In this document: positions 8,524 through 16,286 of the stretch, in pieces
Layout of the letters: each line of letters opens with the position of its first letter
How positions within the stretch are numbered: position 1 is the stretch's first letter
Assembly (NCBI GenBank): GCA_023450615.1
Contig: JAEXGT010000075.1
Coordinates: forward strand, 1 to 30,826
Length of the DNA stretch: 30,826 nucleotides
Reading direction: 5' to 3'
From: Pseudomonadota bacterium
GTDB lineage: Bacteria; Pseudomonadota; Alphaproteobacteria; Rhizobiales; Beijerinckiaceae
Translations under genes and position numbers: made by a program
The notes under the pieces: generated by a model
Seen by the model: the letters and a program-made list of their open reading frames with translations, nothing else
What the model was told of the DNA's origin: nothing
The model's database searches: none

Positions 8524-8682
8524 GAGCTTCGCTTTGGGAGTTGTGATGAAGCAACCAGCAGGGGCCGCTTCCGTTCCCGGCCCCCTGGGCTATGCCAGAG
8601 GTCTCTTCGAACTCTTGAGCCAGTTGGCGCGAGCGGACCAATCGAGCGAAGGAGCTGACAGAGCTCTAGGGTCAATCCTCCG

Positions 8683-8696
8683 CACTTCGTGAAGTG
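8683..8696. promoter_or_regulatory. Palindrome in the divergent cytochrome c / coxB promoter region
   Basis: The 250-base divergent gap (8524-8773) contains a perfect inverted repeat, CACTTC-GT-GAAGTG, about 80 bases before the coxB start. Two 6-base arms with a 2-base centre suit a dimeric regulator. I found no clear sigma70 boxes nearby and nothing else of note in the gap. The role is inferred from position. Confidence 0.3.
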
Positions 8697-8773
8697 AGTC
8701 GGAATATTTCGAGGGAACCAAGCGCCACGGCCAAGCTTTGTCATTCAACGCAGATAAGACCCATGTAGGGCGA

Positions 8774-9802
8774 ATGGACCTTGAAGCGAGCAGGCATAGC
8801 CTTCATGGGCGGCTGCGCACGATTACGGCGCGTGCGACGGCCTTCTTTTGCGTGCTTTCGCTCCTAGGATGCAGCGGCGTACAATCTGCTCTCGATCCAG
8901 CCGGAGGCGACGCGTCCAGAATTTACTGGCTGACCATCATCATGACGGTAGGCGGAACGCTCATCTTTCTCTGTGTCACGAGCCTTCTTCTCTACGCCAT
9001 CTTTGCTCCGCCCGAGCGCCGGGAGTGGCTGGGCAGCCGCAGAACGATTATCTATGGCGGGATCGCCTTTCCGGTCGTGACGCTGTCCGCACTTCTGCCT
9101 TACGGGCTCATCGTCATGCGCGACACCGATGTTCCCCAGATAGGGGCTCTTCCGATTGAGGTCATCGGTGAACAATATTGGTGGCGGGTTCGCTATCCTG
9201 CTGACGGCGGACAGATGGAGTTCTCTACGGCCAATGAGGTCGTGATTCCGGTTGGCCGCTCTATCGCCGTGTCCGTGACATCTGCCGATGTGATCCATAG
9301 TTTCTGGATTCCGAACCTTGGCGGAAAAATCGACATGATCCCGGGGCGTATCAACCGCATCAATTTCACCGTGGAGCGCCCTGGGGTTTATCGCGGTGTC
9401 TGCGCGGAGTTTTGCGGCGATCAGCATGCCCGCATGGCGTTCGATGTGGTTGCTATGGAGCCTGCGGCTTTTGACGCCTGGCGCGCGGAGCAGACGAAGC
9501 CTGCGAAGGAGCCTGACCTTCCGCTGCTCGCGCGTGGTCGTGAACTCTTTAATAGAGGCGGCTGCGGGTCCTGTCATGTCGTGCGTGGGACTGAGGCCCA
9601 GGGGCAGTTCGGACCCGACCTCACGCATGTGGGAAGCCGCCGCACGCTCGGAGCAGGCCAATTTCCGAACAATGTCGGTACGCTAGCCGGCTGGATCGCC
9701 AACACGCAGCATATCAAGCCAGGAGTGCGCATGCCATCCTATGGCTCCTTGACGGGCGAGGATCTCAGAGCCTTGGCAGGCTATCTGGAGAGTCTGCAAT
9801 GA
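8774..9802 (+). CDS. coxB: Cytochrome c oxidase subunit II with C-terminal cytochrome c domain (caa3 type)
   Basis: The 342-residue protein is a lipoprotein-like subunit II. It has a signal ending LLGC, two membrane helices (about residues 50-75 and 90-112), a cupredoxin domain and a C-terminal heme c domain. CuA ligands are present: H175 (HSFW), C210, C214, H218 and M221 in CAEFCGDQHARM. The heme motif is CGSCH (C264-H268), with a likely Met ligand in GVRMPSYG. This makes it a caa3-type oxidase taking electrons through its own cytochrome domain. The usual glutamate of the second helix (E in L-E-x-x-W-T-x-x-P), at the K-channel entrance, is absent: the segment here is RTIIYGGIAFPVV. The frame extends to a TTG at 8738. 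I chose the ATG at 8774, preceded by AGGGCGA. The stop overlaps the next gene (ATGA). Confidence 0.93.
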   Translation: MDLEASRHSLHGRLRTITARATAFFCVLSLLGCSGVQSALDPAGGDASRIYWLTIIMTVGGTLIFLCVTSLLLYAIFAPPERREWLGSRRTIIYGGIAFPVVTLSALLPYGLIVMRDTDVPQIGALPIEVIGEQYWWRVRYPADGGQMEFSTANEVVIPVGRSIAVSVTSADVIHSFWIPNLGGKIDMIPGRINRINFTVERPGVYRGVCAEFCGDQHARMAFDVVAMEPAAFDAWRAEQTKPAKEPDLPLLARGRELFNRGGCGSCHVVRGTEAQGQFGPDLTHVGSRRTLGAGQFPNNVGTLAGWIANTQHIKPGVRMPSYGSLTGEDLRALAGYLESLQ

Positions 9803-12366
9803 GTGTATCCGAGCGCCATGAGGCCTGTGATGAGAGGGAACCCGATCTTCCTAATCCTTTGCCCAGGCCAAAGGGGGAATTCGAGGCGCTGAAAAGGGCC
9901 TGGAAAGCCCCGCGCGGCCTCAGCTTCATCACTGCTGTCAGCAATACGTATGTGGGTTTGTGGTATATCGGAACAGCCTTTTTGTTCTTCATTCTGGCAG
10001 GCATCCTTGCATTGATCATGCGCGCGCAGCTCGCGCTGCCGGAAAGTGATCTCGTCAGCCACAATCTCTATAACCAGCTCTTCACCATGCACGGCACGGT
10101 GATGATGTTCCTCTTCGCCGTTCCGGCAGTGGAGGCTGCAAGCGTCTATTTGTTGCCGAATATGCAGGCCGCCCGTGACCTGCCGTTTCCCCGTCTCTCA
10201 GCTTATGCGTTCTGGGCGTATTTCGTTGGCGGATTGGTGTTTTTCTGCACGATTTTCTTCGGCTTGGCTCCGAATGGCGGTTGGTTCATGTATCCACCGC
10301 TCACGGGCCGCAAGTACTCTCCTGCGGAGAATGCCGATTGGTGGTTGCTCGGCATCGGTTTCATCGAGATTTCGGCCATCGCTGGCGCCATTGAAATCAT
10401 CGTGGGCGTGATGAAGACGCGCGCGGTCGGAATGAGCCTCGACAAGATGCCAATCTATTCATGGGCGATGCTCATCTTCGCGATCATGATCGTCATCGGC
10501 TTTCCTGCGATCATCCTCGCAACGCTTCTGCTCGAGATGGAGCGCGCATTCGATTGGCCTTTCTTTATCGCGGAAAGAGGCGGAGATCCTCTTTTGTGGC
10601 AGCACCTGTTCTGGTTCTTCGGTCATCCAGAAGTCTACATCATCTTCCTTCCTGCAACCGGCATGGTTTCGATGATCGTGCCGACGATGGCGCAAACCCC
10701 GCTCGTCGGTTATCGCCTCATCGTACTCGCCCTTGTCGCCACAGGTTTTCTCTCCTTTGGACTGTGGGTGCACCATATGTTCGCAACAGGCCTGCCGAAG
10801 ATGTCCTTGAGTTTCTTCTCGGCTGCCAGCACGGCGGTTGCCGTGCCAAGCGGCATTCAAGTTTTTGCCTGGATCGCCACCATCGCATCAGGGCGCATGA
10901 AGCTGACGACGCCGTCTCTCTTCATCATCGGATTCCTCTTCATCTTCACACTGGGCGGTCTCACGGGCGTAATGGTGGCGATGGCCCCCTTCGACTGGCA
11001 GGCGCATGACAGCTACTTCGTGGTGGCGCATCTCCATTATGTGCTCATCGGGGGCATGGTGTTCCCGCTTTTTGCCGCCTTCTATTACTGGATGCCCGTT
11101 GCCAGCAAGAAGCCCCTGTCGGAGCGACTAGGGCGTTGGGTTTTTGGTCTCATGTTCCTTGGAGTGAACGTGACCTTTCTGCCGATGCATATCACCGGCC
11201 TCATCGGCATGCCACGGCGCGTCTATACGTATCCGGTCGGAGTGGGATGGGACACGCTCAATATCGTCTCCACCATTGGTGCGTTCATGATAGCAGCGGG
11301 TGTCGCGATCTTCGTCTTTGATCTTGCCCGCAAGTTCCGCTTCGCCACGGAGGATAATGCCGGAAACATCTGGAACGCCAGCACGCTAGAATGGCTGCCG
11401 AACGGAAGCTACAATACGCGTAGCATTCCATTGGTTGTAAGCCGGGACCCCCTCTGGGATCAGCCTAGCCTGCCGAGAGATGTGGAAGAAGGACGTTACT
11501 ATCTGCCCGGAACCGTGACGGGTGGACGTGAGACTCTCGTGACGAGTCCCTTCGATGCGCGGCCTCAATACATCCTGCAGGTCCCAGGCCCTGGGTGGCA
11601 GCCCGTATTGGCCGCCATCTTCACGGCAGCCTTCTTCCTTCTTTTGACGGTGAAGTTCGTTCTCACATCGGCCTTATGTGGCGTGGTGGCCATAGGATGC
11701 GTAATCTGGTGGCTATGGGAAACGGATCCGGGTCCGGTCCGTCCGCCTGCGGATATAGGGGGCGGTGTTGTCGTGCCTGTCTATGTCACGGGCTCAATGA
11801 GCCATTCCTGGTGGGCGATGATCGTTCTCATGGTCGTTTCAGGAATGGTCTTCACCTGCCTGATCTTCTCCTACCTTTTTCTCTGGCTGGTGAACCCAGG
11901 GGCTTGGCCGCCGCAAGGAACTCGAATTCCCGATTGGATTTGGCCCTCTCTGTCCATGTTTCTTTACTGCGGCAGCGCAGGTCTTATCGCTGCCGCAAGC
12001 CGGCAACTTCGCGGCGATGATCGCCAGAGCGCACGCTCCGTTCCGGCTTTGATCGGATTGGCGCTACTGCTCGTGTGCAGTGCATCCGCTTTCGATTTAT
12101 GGATGCAATGGCAAACAGGCTTGAGCCCTTCCGCTCATGCTTACGGTGCAGCCGTCTATGCCATCATGTCCCTGCAGATTTTCTTCGTTCTGACGACGCT
12201 CATCATGGGGGTTTACACCATTGCGCGTTGGATGGCGGGCCGGCTCGACAGCGTACGACGGACGACCTTCGATAATACCATGCTCTTCTGGTACTACACG
12301 ACAGGGCAGGGATTGGTCGCTCTTATCGTGGTTCATGGCTTCCCGCGCTTGGCGGGAGGCATCTGA
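9799..12366 (+). CDS. Fused cytochrome c oxidase subunits I and III
   Basis: The 855-residue protein joins a complete subunit I (about residues 1-560) to a subunit III part (about 650-850), a ctaD-ctaE fusion. Subunit I has all metal ligands at Paracoccus-like positions: H98 (heme a), H276 and Y280 in GHPEVY, H325-H326, H411 (heme a3) and H413 (heme a). E278 and D127 (ARDLPFPR) mark an intact D channel. The K-channel Lys is replaced: SGIQVFAW has Gln at 354 where A1 oxidases have TGIK. The asparagines after the D-channel Asp are also changed (LSAYAFW). The role is O2 reduction coupled to proton pumping in the cytoplasmic membrane. The ATG overlaps the coxB stop. Its own stop shares one base with the next ATG (TGATG). 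Confidence 0.93.
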   Translation: MSVSERHEACDEREPDLPNPLPRPKGEFEALKRAWKAPRGLSFITAVSNTYVGLWYIGTAFLFFILAGILALIMRAQLALPESDLVSHNLYNQLFTMHGTVMMFLFAVPAVEAASVYLLPNMQAARDLPFPRLSAYAFWAYFVGGLVFFCTIFFGLAPNGGWFMYPPLTGRKYSPAENADWWLLGIGFIEISAIAGAIEIIVGVMKTRAVGMSLDKMPIYSWAMLIFAIMIVIGFPAIILATLLLEMERAFDWPFFIAERGGDPLLWQHLFWFFGHPEVYIIFLPATGMVSMIVPTMAQTPLVGYRLIVLALVATGFLSFGLWVHHMFATGLPKMSLSFFSAASTAVAVPSGIQVFAWIATIASGRMKLTTPSLFIIGFLFIFTLGGLTGVMVAMAPFDWQAHDSYFVVAHLHYVLIGGMVFPLFAAFYYWMPVASKKPLSERLGRWVFGLMFLGVNVTFLPMHITGLIGMPRRVYTYPVGVGWDTLNIVSTIGAFMIAAGVAIFVFDLARKFRFATEDNAGNIWNASTLEWLPNGSYNTRSIPLVVSRDPLWDQPSLPRDVEEGRYYLPGTVTGGRETLVTSPFDARPQYILQVPGPGWQPVLAAIFTAAFFLLLTVKFVLTSALCGVVAIGCVIWWLWETDPGPVRPPADIGGGVVVPVYVTGSMSHSWWAMIVLMVVSGMVFTCLIFSYLFLWLVNPGAWPPQGTRIPDWIWPSLSMFLYCGSAGLIAAASRQLRGDDRQSARSVPALIGLALLLVCSASAFDLWMQWQTGLSPSAHAYGAAVYAIMSLQIFFVLTTLIMGVYTIARWMAGRLDSVRRTTFDNTMLFWYYTTGQGLVALIVVHGFPRLAGGI

Positions 12367-12722
12367 TGAGCGAGACGCGAACAGGACAGGTTCTTCTCAC
12401 ACTGGCCGGTCTCCTCGCATGGGCTGTTCAATTCACTGTCATTTATGGAGTGACCTCGACCCTATGCGGGAGAGGATGGGCGGATGCGACGTTTCTTGGC
12501 TTAGAAGCCGTTCCAACAATCATCGTTTCCGTAACGCTTGCCACATTCGCGGTAACAGTTCTTACAACGATTTGCTCTCTCAAGGGTTATCGGCAGAATA
12601 CACAAGGATCTGCCGCGACGGATCACTTCATGAGCCACATCGCTGTCCTTATCAACGGGTTCTCGCTCATCGTGATCCTTTGGCATGGGATCTCGGCCTT
12701 CATCCTTCCAGCCTGTGCTTAG
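12366..12722 (+). CDS. Small three-helix membrane protein of the oxidase operon
   Basis: The 118-residue product has three hydrophobic segments (about residues 8-35, 48-75 and 90-115) and few charges apart from a short polar loop near 76-88. I do not recognise a named family with confidence. Its place directly after the subunit I+III fusion (TGATG overlap, with GGGAGG ribosome site inside the preceding gene) and its size suggest a subunit IV-like or assembly-related small oxidase protein. It has a few cysteines (CGR, ICSL, terminal PACA) but no metal motif. It is probably the last gene of the oxidase transcription unit. Confidence 0.7.
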   Translation: MSETRTGQVLLTLAGLLAWAVQFTVIYGVTSTLCGRGWADATFLGLEAVPTIIVSVTLATFAVTVLTTICSLKGYRQNTQGSAATDHFMSHIAVLINGFSLIVILWHGISAFILPACA

Positions 12723-12746
12723 GACTTAAACCAAGGGGTTTCGACG

Positions 12747-13274
12747 ATGATCGACTGGCAGGCGATTTTCATACCGACACATCCGATTCATGAAATTATC
12801 GTCCGAGGGACGCTCACATACATCATGCTCTTTATGATCCTGAGATTCCTGCTCAAGCGGCAATCCGGAGTGATCGGAATTGCGGATCTTCTCGTGATCG
12901 TCCTCATAGCGGATGCTGCGCAAAACGCGATGGCGAGCGAGTACAAGTCGATTACGGAAGGAGGAATTCTGGTTCTGACCATCGTCTTCTGGAACTACGC
13001 CATCGATTGGCTCGGATACCGCTTTCCAGCGCTCCAGCGCTTGACAAGGCCACCGCCACTCCTCTTGATCAAGGACGGAGAAATGATCTTTCGCAACATG
13101 CGCCAGGAGATGATTACGACAGAAGAGTTGAATAGTCAGCTGCGTCAGCAGGGTGTCGAGCACTGTTCTGAGGTGAAGGTTGCGTATATCGAGGGAGACG
13201 GGCGGATCAGCATCATTCGCCGGGACAAGGAAACGACAGGCCAAACAGATGCCCCTTTGAAAAGTGCGACCTGA
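12747..13274 (+). CDS. DUF421 family membrane protein (YetF/YcaP-like)
   Basis: The 175-residue protein has the DUF421 architecture: a short N-terminal stretch, two to three membrane helices (about residues 20-90), then a cytoplasmic domain. Family-typical parts are the FLLKRQSGVIGIADLLVIVLIADAAQ-like helix start near 35, RPPPLLLIKDGEMIFRNMRQEMITTEELNSQLRQQG around 108-140, and EVKVAYIEGDGRISIIRR near the end. Function is not established. Members are inner-membrane proteins linked to envelope or sporulation roles in other bacteria. An AAGGGG ribosome site lies 8 bases before the ATG. The exact 11-mer around it, AAGGGGTTTCG, also precedes the likely start of the next gene. The link to the oxidase genes may be only positional. 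Confidence 0.8.
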   Translation: MIDWQAIFIPTHPIHEIIVRGTLTYIMLFMILRFLLKRQSGVIGIADLLVIVLIADAAQNAMASEYKSITEGGILVLTIVFWNYAIDWLGYRFPALQRLTRPPPLLLIKDGEMIFRNMRQEMITTEELNSQLRQQGVEHCSEVKVAYIEGDGRISIIRRDKETTGQTDAPLKSAT

Positions 13275-13375
13275 ATGGTCTGGAGAGATGCATGGTTGGG
13301 CAGCCATCCAACATCGCTAAGAAGCTGGCTTATCTGCATATCAGACCAGGATACTCCCTTGTGCCGTTAAGATTT

Positions 13376-13391
13376 CATTCCCGTGGGAATG
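13376..13391. promoter_or_regulatory. Perfect 16-base palindrome before the FecR gene
   Basis: CATTCCC-GT-GGGAATG is a perfect inverted repeat with 7-base arms. It covers the two upstream in-frame start codons (GTG 13383 and ATG 13389) of the next gene. That placement suggests an operator, with translation starting downstream of it. The binding protein is unknown. Confidence 0.4.
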
Positions 13392-13436
13392 AGCCAGAGA
13401 AGAGCGTATGATCAATCAAACTCAAGGGGTTTCGCT

Positions 13437-16139
13437 GTGTATCAATCCAGTGATGGCGCCCGTGTTTTTGACATTCAGATCGACGCTGGTGAAGCGCCGG
13501 GCTACGAGGCTGGGCGAGAGCCCTCGATCCTGTTTCCTGACAAGGACATTCTTTTCACGGCCGATTTCAAGAGATCAGGTTCCGATCTCTTACTTGAAGG
13601 GTCTGACACGACGGCCATCATCATAGATTACTTCAGAGGCGAAAGACGATCTAATATTACAGCTCCGGAAGGTGCAGGCCTCAAAGGCGAAGCTATTGAA
13701 ATCCTGGCGGGTCCGGACCCTCCAAGCCGTTATGTCCAAGCAGTCAATGCCGTGCCGCCCCAAGTTCAGATCGGCCGGGTCGAAAAAATATCAGGATCAG
13801 TCACCGTCCTGCGAAACGGCATTGCGGTCGAGCTTAAGACCGGCGACACAGTAGCCAAGGGCGATGTGGTTCAAACAGGCCCTAACTCGTCTTTAACGGT
13901 CAAATTCAACGACGGAACAGTTTTCAATCTATCCTCCAGTGCCCGAATGATCCTGAACGACATGGTTTATTCGGCAGGATCGAATTCAAATTCGGCATTG
14001 TTCACTCTGGTTCAGGGGTTGATCGGCTTCGTCGCTGGGCAGGTGGCGAAGACGGGAGATCTCAAAGTAGATACCCCTGTCGCCACCATGGCGATCAGAG
14101 GAACAGCTGTCCAAACGGAAATCACTTCGGCTAGCGGGACGACACGATTTTCTCTCCTTACCGAACCCGACGGAAGGGTCGGCTCAATCGTTCTTCTGGA
14201 CAAGAACGACGCGTCTCGCGTGATCGCCTCCATGTCCAATGCTCGCGTTGCAACTCTCCTGACACCGGTGGCAGGTGCGGACCCATTGATCAGACAGATT
14301 GCAAAGACGGACGAGGACATTCGGATTGAAAGCAACTTCGTCAGAGACTTGTTTCAAGCCTTTTCGGAGCCTCTTCAGAGAAGGGGCAGCAGCGATCCAG
14401 AGGATACGCCAATCATTCCCGCGAGCTTTCCGACGTCCATTGACGCGATTCATCAGTCTCAGGTGGTCTTTGGCCCGACCGTCTTAGATCGCGTCGAGCC
14501 TCGTGATCTGATTGTTCCAAGGCCCATTGCGATACCTGGGCCAATCAGGGGCACAGCCATTGAGGATGGACCGGTCGCGAGCCTCAACGCCTTCTCCAAT
14601 GCATCAGGCGCTGAAGCGCCGCTTGTGCTTGTGCCGGCATCGCTGCCTTCTGGCGTAAGATATCTTAGCAACTCTCGCAGTTTCTCACTGGACCCGACAC
14701 ATCCTGCTTATCAGCATCTTGGGGTGGGGGAGACCGAGGTCATCACAGTCGAGTACAGTTTGCTTCTCGACAATGGGGCTGTGGTACCGGCTTCCGTCTC
14801 TTGGACGGTCGATGGCCGGAACGATGCGCCCATCGCAAGAGGTGACCGGATCTCGGCCGCAGATGAGCGAGGGCAGACCATCCTTAAGCTGCTCCTCAAC
14901 GACCGCGACATCGATGGTGACGCTCTGCGAGTGGTGAGCTGGACATCTCCCTTTGAAGGGACCGTCAGAACCGATGCAAAAGGAAATCTTGTCCTCGATC
15001 CAGAGAATGACTTTCTCGCGTTGAGCCAGGGCGAAACCGCGACGGTCTCCTTTTCCTATACTGTTTCCGACGGCAAAGGGGGAAAGGATTCTGCTACCGT
15101 GACCCTACAGGTCCAGGGGGAGGGGGCGTTTTCATCGCCTTACCAAATCGACTCAGATGAGGATGTGCTCGATTTCAACGATCAGCCGGTTTCGTTGGTC
15201 CTGGGGGCGTCGACAGCTACTACGAAGACAAGCACGGATATTGAGTTGGTCATTTCGCTTGGTCCGGTTTTGCAGCCTCAGATGAGCATTCTCTATTTGG
15301 TGGATGTCTCTGGCAGTACCTCCAACAGATTTGAGGGAGTGCCCGTCGGTGATCTGAATGGGGACGGTCGCTCCAATACAATCCTTGATGCGGAGATCGC
15401 GAGCCTGATGTCGCTGACCGAAAAGGTACGAGGACTGGGTTTTTCTCCTTCTGAGGTGACGGTAACGATCATTCCCTTCAATGACAGCGCAGATCCGACC
15501 GATGCGAGGCGTCCTGGTCAGAGCGGATTGAATGCAGCGACCTTTAGCCTTGGACAACCTGGAGAATCCGGAATCGAGGGATACCTCAGAGGTCTCGGTG
15601 CAGAAGGTGCGACGAATTTCGCCGATGCATTGCGAGCAGCCCATGTCCGGCTGCAAGGTCTGGATCAAGGGGGGGAGACGAATGTCCTTTACTTTCTATC
15701 CGATGGACGGGGGCAGGGGGCGATTGATCCTGAACTCGCCATACTGAGAGAGCGGTATCAAGCTACAATCTCTGCCCACGGGATCGGTGAGGACGCGGAC
15801 CTCTCCCAATTGAATAGAATTGACAACACGGACGGGGCGTCCCGACTCACGTCGCCTGATCAGATCGATGCTTCTCTCCTGGGGGCTCCGCTCTCGACGG
15901 GTAAAGTTTCCGATATCGATGTCTTCGTGAATGGGATGGAAATCGCCGGCATCGGACCAGAGGATCTTACTCAGAGAGGAAGCAGGCTGATCCTCGACAT
16001 GTCCGTCGATGGCCTGAACCGGTTCGCTGGAGATAAGAACGATGTGTCGGCGGTTGTTAGGTTCGAGACCGGAGAAGTGTTGACTGCCGAGCTGAGTATT
16101 GCCGGCACTCTGCCGCGCTCGACCGATCTCATCTTGTGA
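13437..16139 (+). CDS. FecR domain protein with cadherin-like and von Willebrand A domains
   Basis: About 900 residues. Order: an N-terminal segment with LLLEGSDTTAIIIDYFRG, resembling the start modules of type I secreted adhesins; a FecR-type beta domain near 110-230 (GSVTVLRNG, GDVVQTGPNSSLTVKFNDG, VDTPVATMAIRGTAV); two VCBS/cadherin-like parts near 390-560 (WTVDGRNDAPIARGD, LLNDRDIDGD, YTVSDGKGG); and a VWA domain with a MIDAS site (D623-x-S625-x-S627, then GATNFADAL and FLSDGRG) plus a calcium-loop-like DLNGDGRSN. There is no classical signal peptide, so secretion, if any, may be type I. I chose GTG 13437 for its AAGGGG ribosome site 7 bases upstream. The frame also has starts at 13389 and 13383, inside a palindrome. 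The neighbouring CHASE2 cyclase suggests a signalling pair. Function is inferred. Confidence 0.8.
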   Translation: MYQSSDGARVFDIQIDAGEAPGYEAGREPSILFPDKDILFTADFKRSGSDLLLEGSDTTAIIIDYFRGERRSNITAPEGAGLKGEAIEILAGPDPPSRYVQAVNAVPPQVQIGRVEKISGSVTVLRNGIAVELKTGDTVAKGDVVQTGPNSSLTVKFNDGTVFNLSSSARMILNDMVYSAGSNSNSALFTLVQGLIGFVAGQVAKTGDLKVDTPVATMAIRGTAVQTEITSASGTTRFSLLTEPDGRVGSIVLLDKNDASRVIASMSNARVATLLTPVAGADPLIRQIAKTDEDIRIESNFVRDLFQAFSEPLQRRGSSDPEDTPIIPASFPTSIDAIHQSQVVFGPTVLDRVEPRDLIVPRPIAIPGPIRGTAIEDGPVASLNAFSNASGAEAPLVLVPASLPSGVRYLSNSRSFSLDPTHPAYQHLGVGETEVITVEYSLLLDNGAVVPASVSWTVDGRNDAPIARGDRISAADERGQTILKLLLNDRDIDGDALRVVSWTSPFEGTVRTDAKGNLVLDPENDFLALSQGETATVSFSYTVSDGKGGKDSATVTLQVQGEGAFSSPYQIDSDEDVLDFNDQPVSLVLGASTATTKTSTDIELVISLGPVLQPQMSILYLVDVSGSTSNRFEGVPVGDLNGDGRSNTILDAEIASLMSLTEKVRGLGFSPSEVTVTIIPFNDSADPTDARRPGQSGLNAATFSLGQPGESGIEGYLRGLGAEGATNFADALRAAHVRLQGLDQGGETNVLYFLSDGRGQGAIDPELAILRERYQATISAHGIGEDADLSQLNRIDNTDGASRLTSPDQIDASLLGAPLSTGKVSDIDVFVNGMEIAGIGPEDLTQRGSRLILDMSVDGLNRFAGDKNDVSAVVRFETGEVLTAELSIAGTLPRSTDLIL

Positions 16140-16145
16140 GGGAAC

Positions 16146-16286
16146 ATGAATCGACGCTCGACCCGCTTCAGTCTCCCTACCGTTCATAGGGTCCAGCAGA
16201 ATAGAAACCTGACTCTCCTGAGCTGGCGGAAGAATCTTACAAGGCGTCATGCCATTGTAGGCCTGCAGTCATGGCCACATTTCTGA
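16146..16286 (+). CDS. Possible 46-residue basic peptide overlapping the cyclase start
   Basis: An ATG at 16146 follows a good ribosome site (GAGGGAAC), 6 bases after the FecR stop. It opens a 46-codon frame rich in Arg and His (begins MNRRSTRFSLPTVHRV) that ends 16 bases inside the cyclase gene. It could be a leader that couples translation of the cyclase, whose own ribosome site is weak (TAGG), or a chance frame. I recognise no family. Confidence 0.3.
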   Translation: MNRRSTRFSLPTVHRVQQNRNLTLLSWRKNLTRRHAIVGLQSWPHF

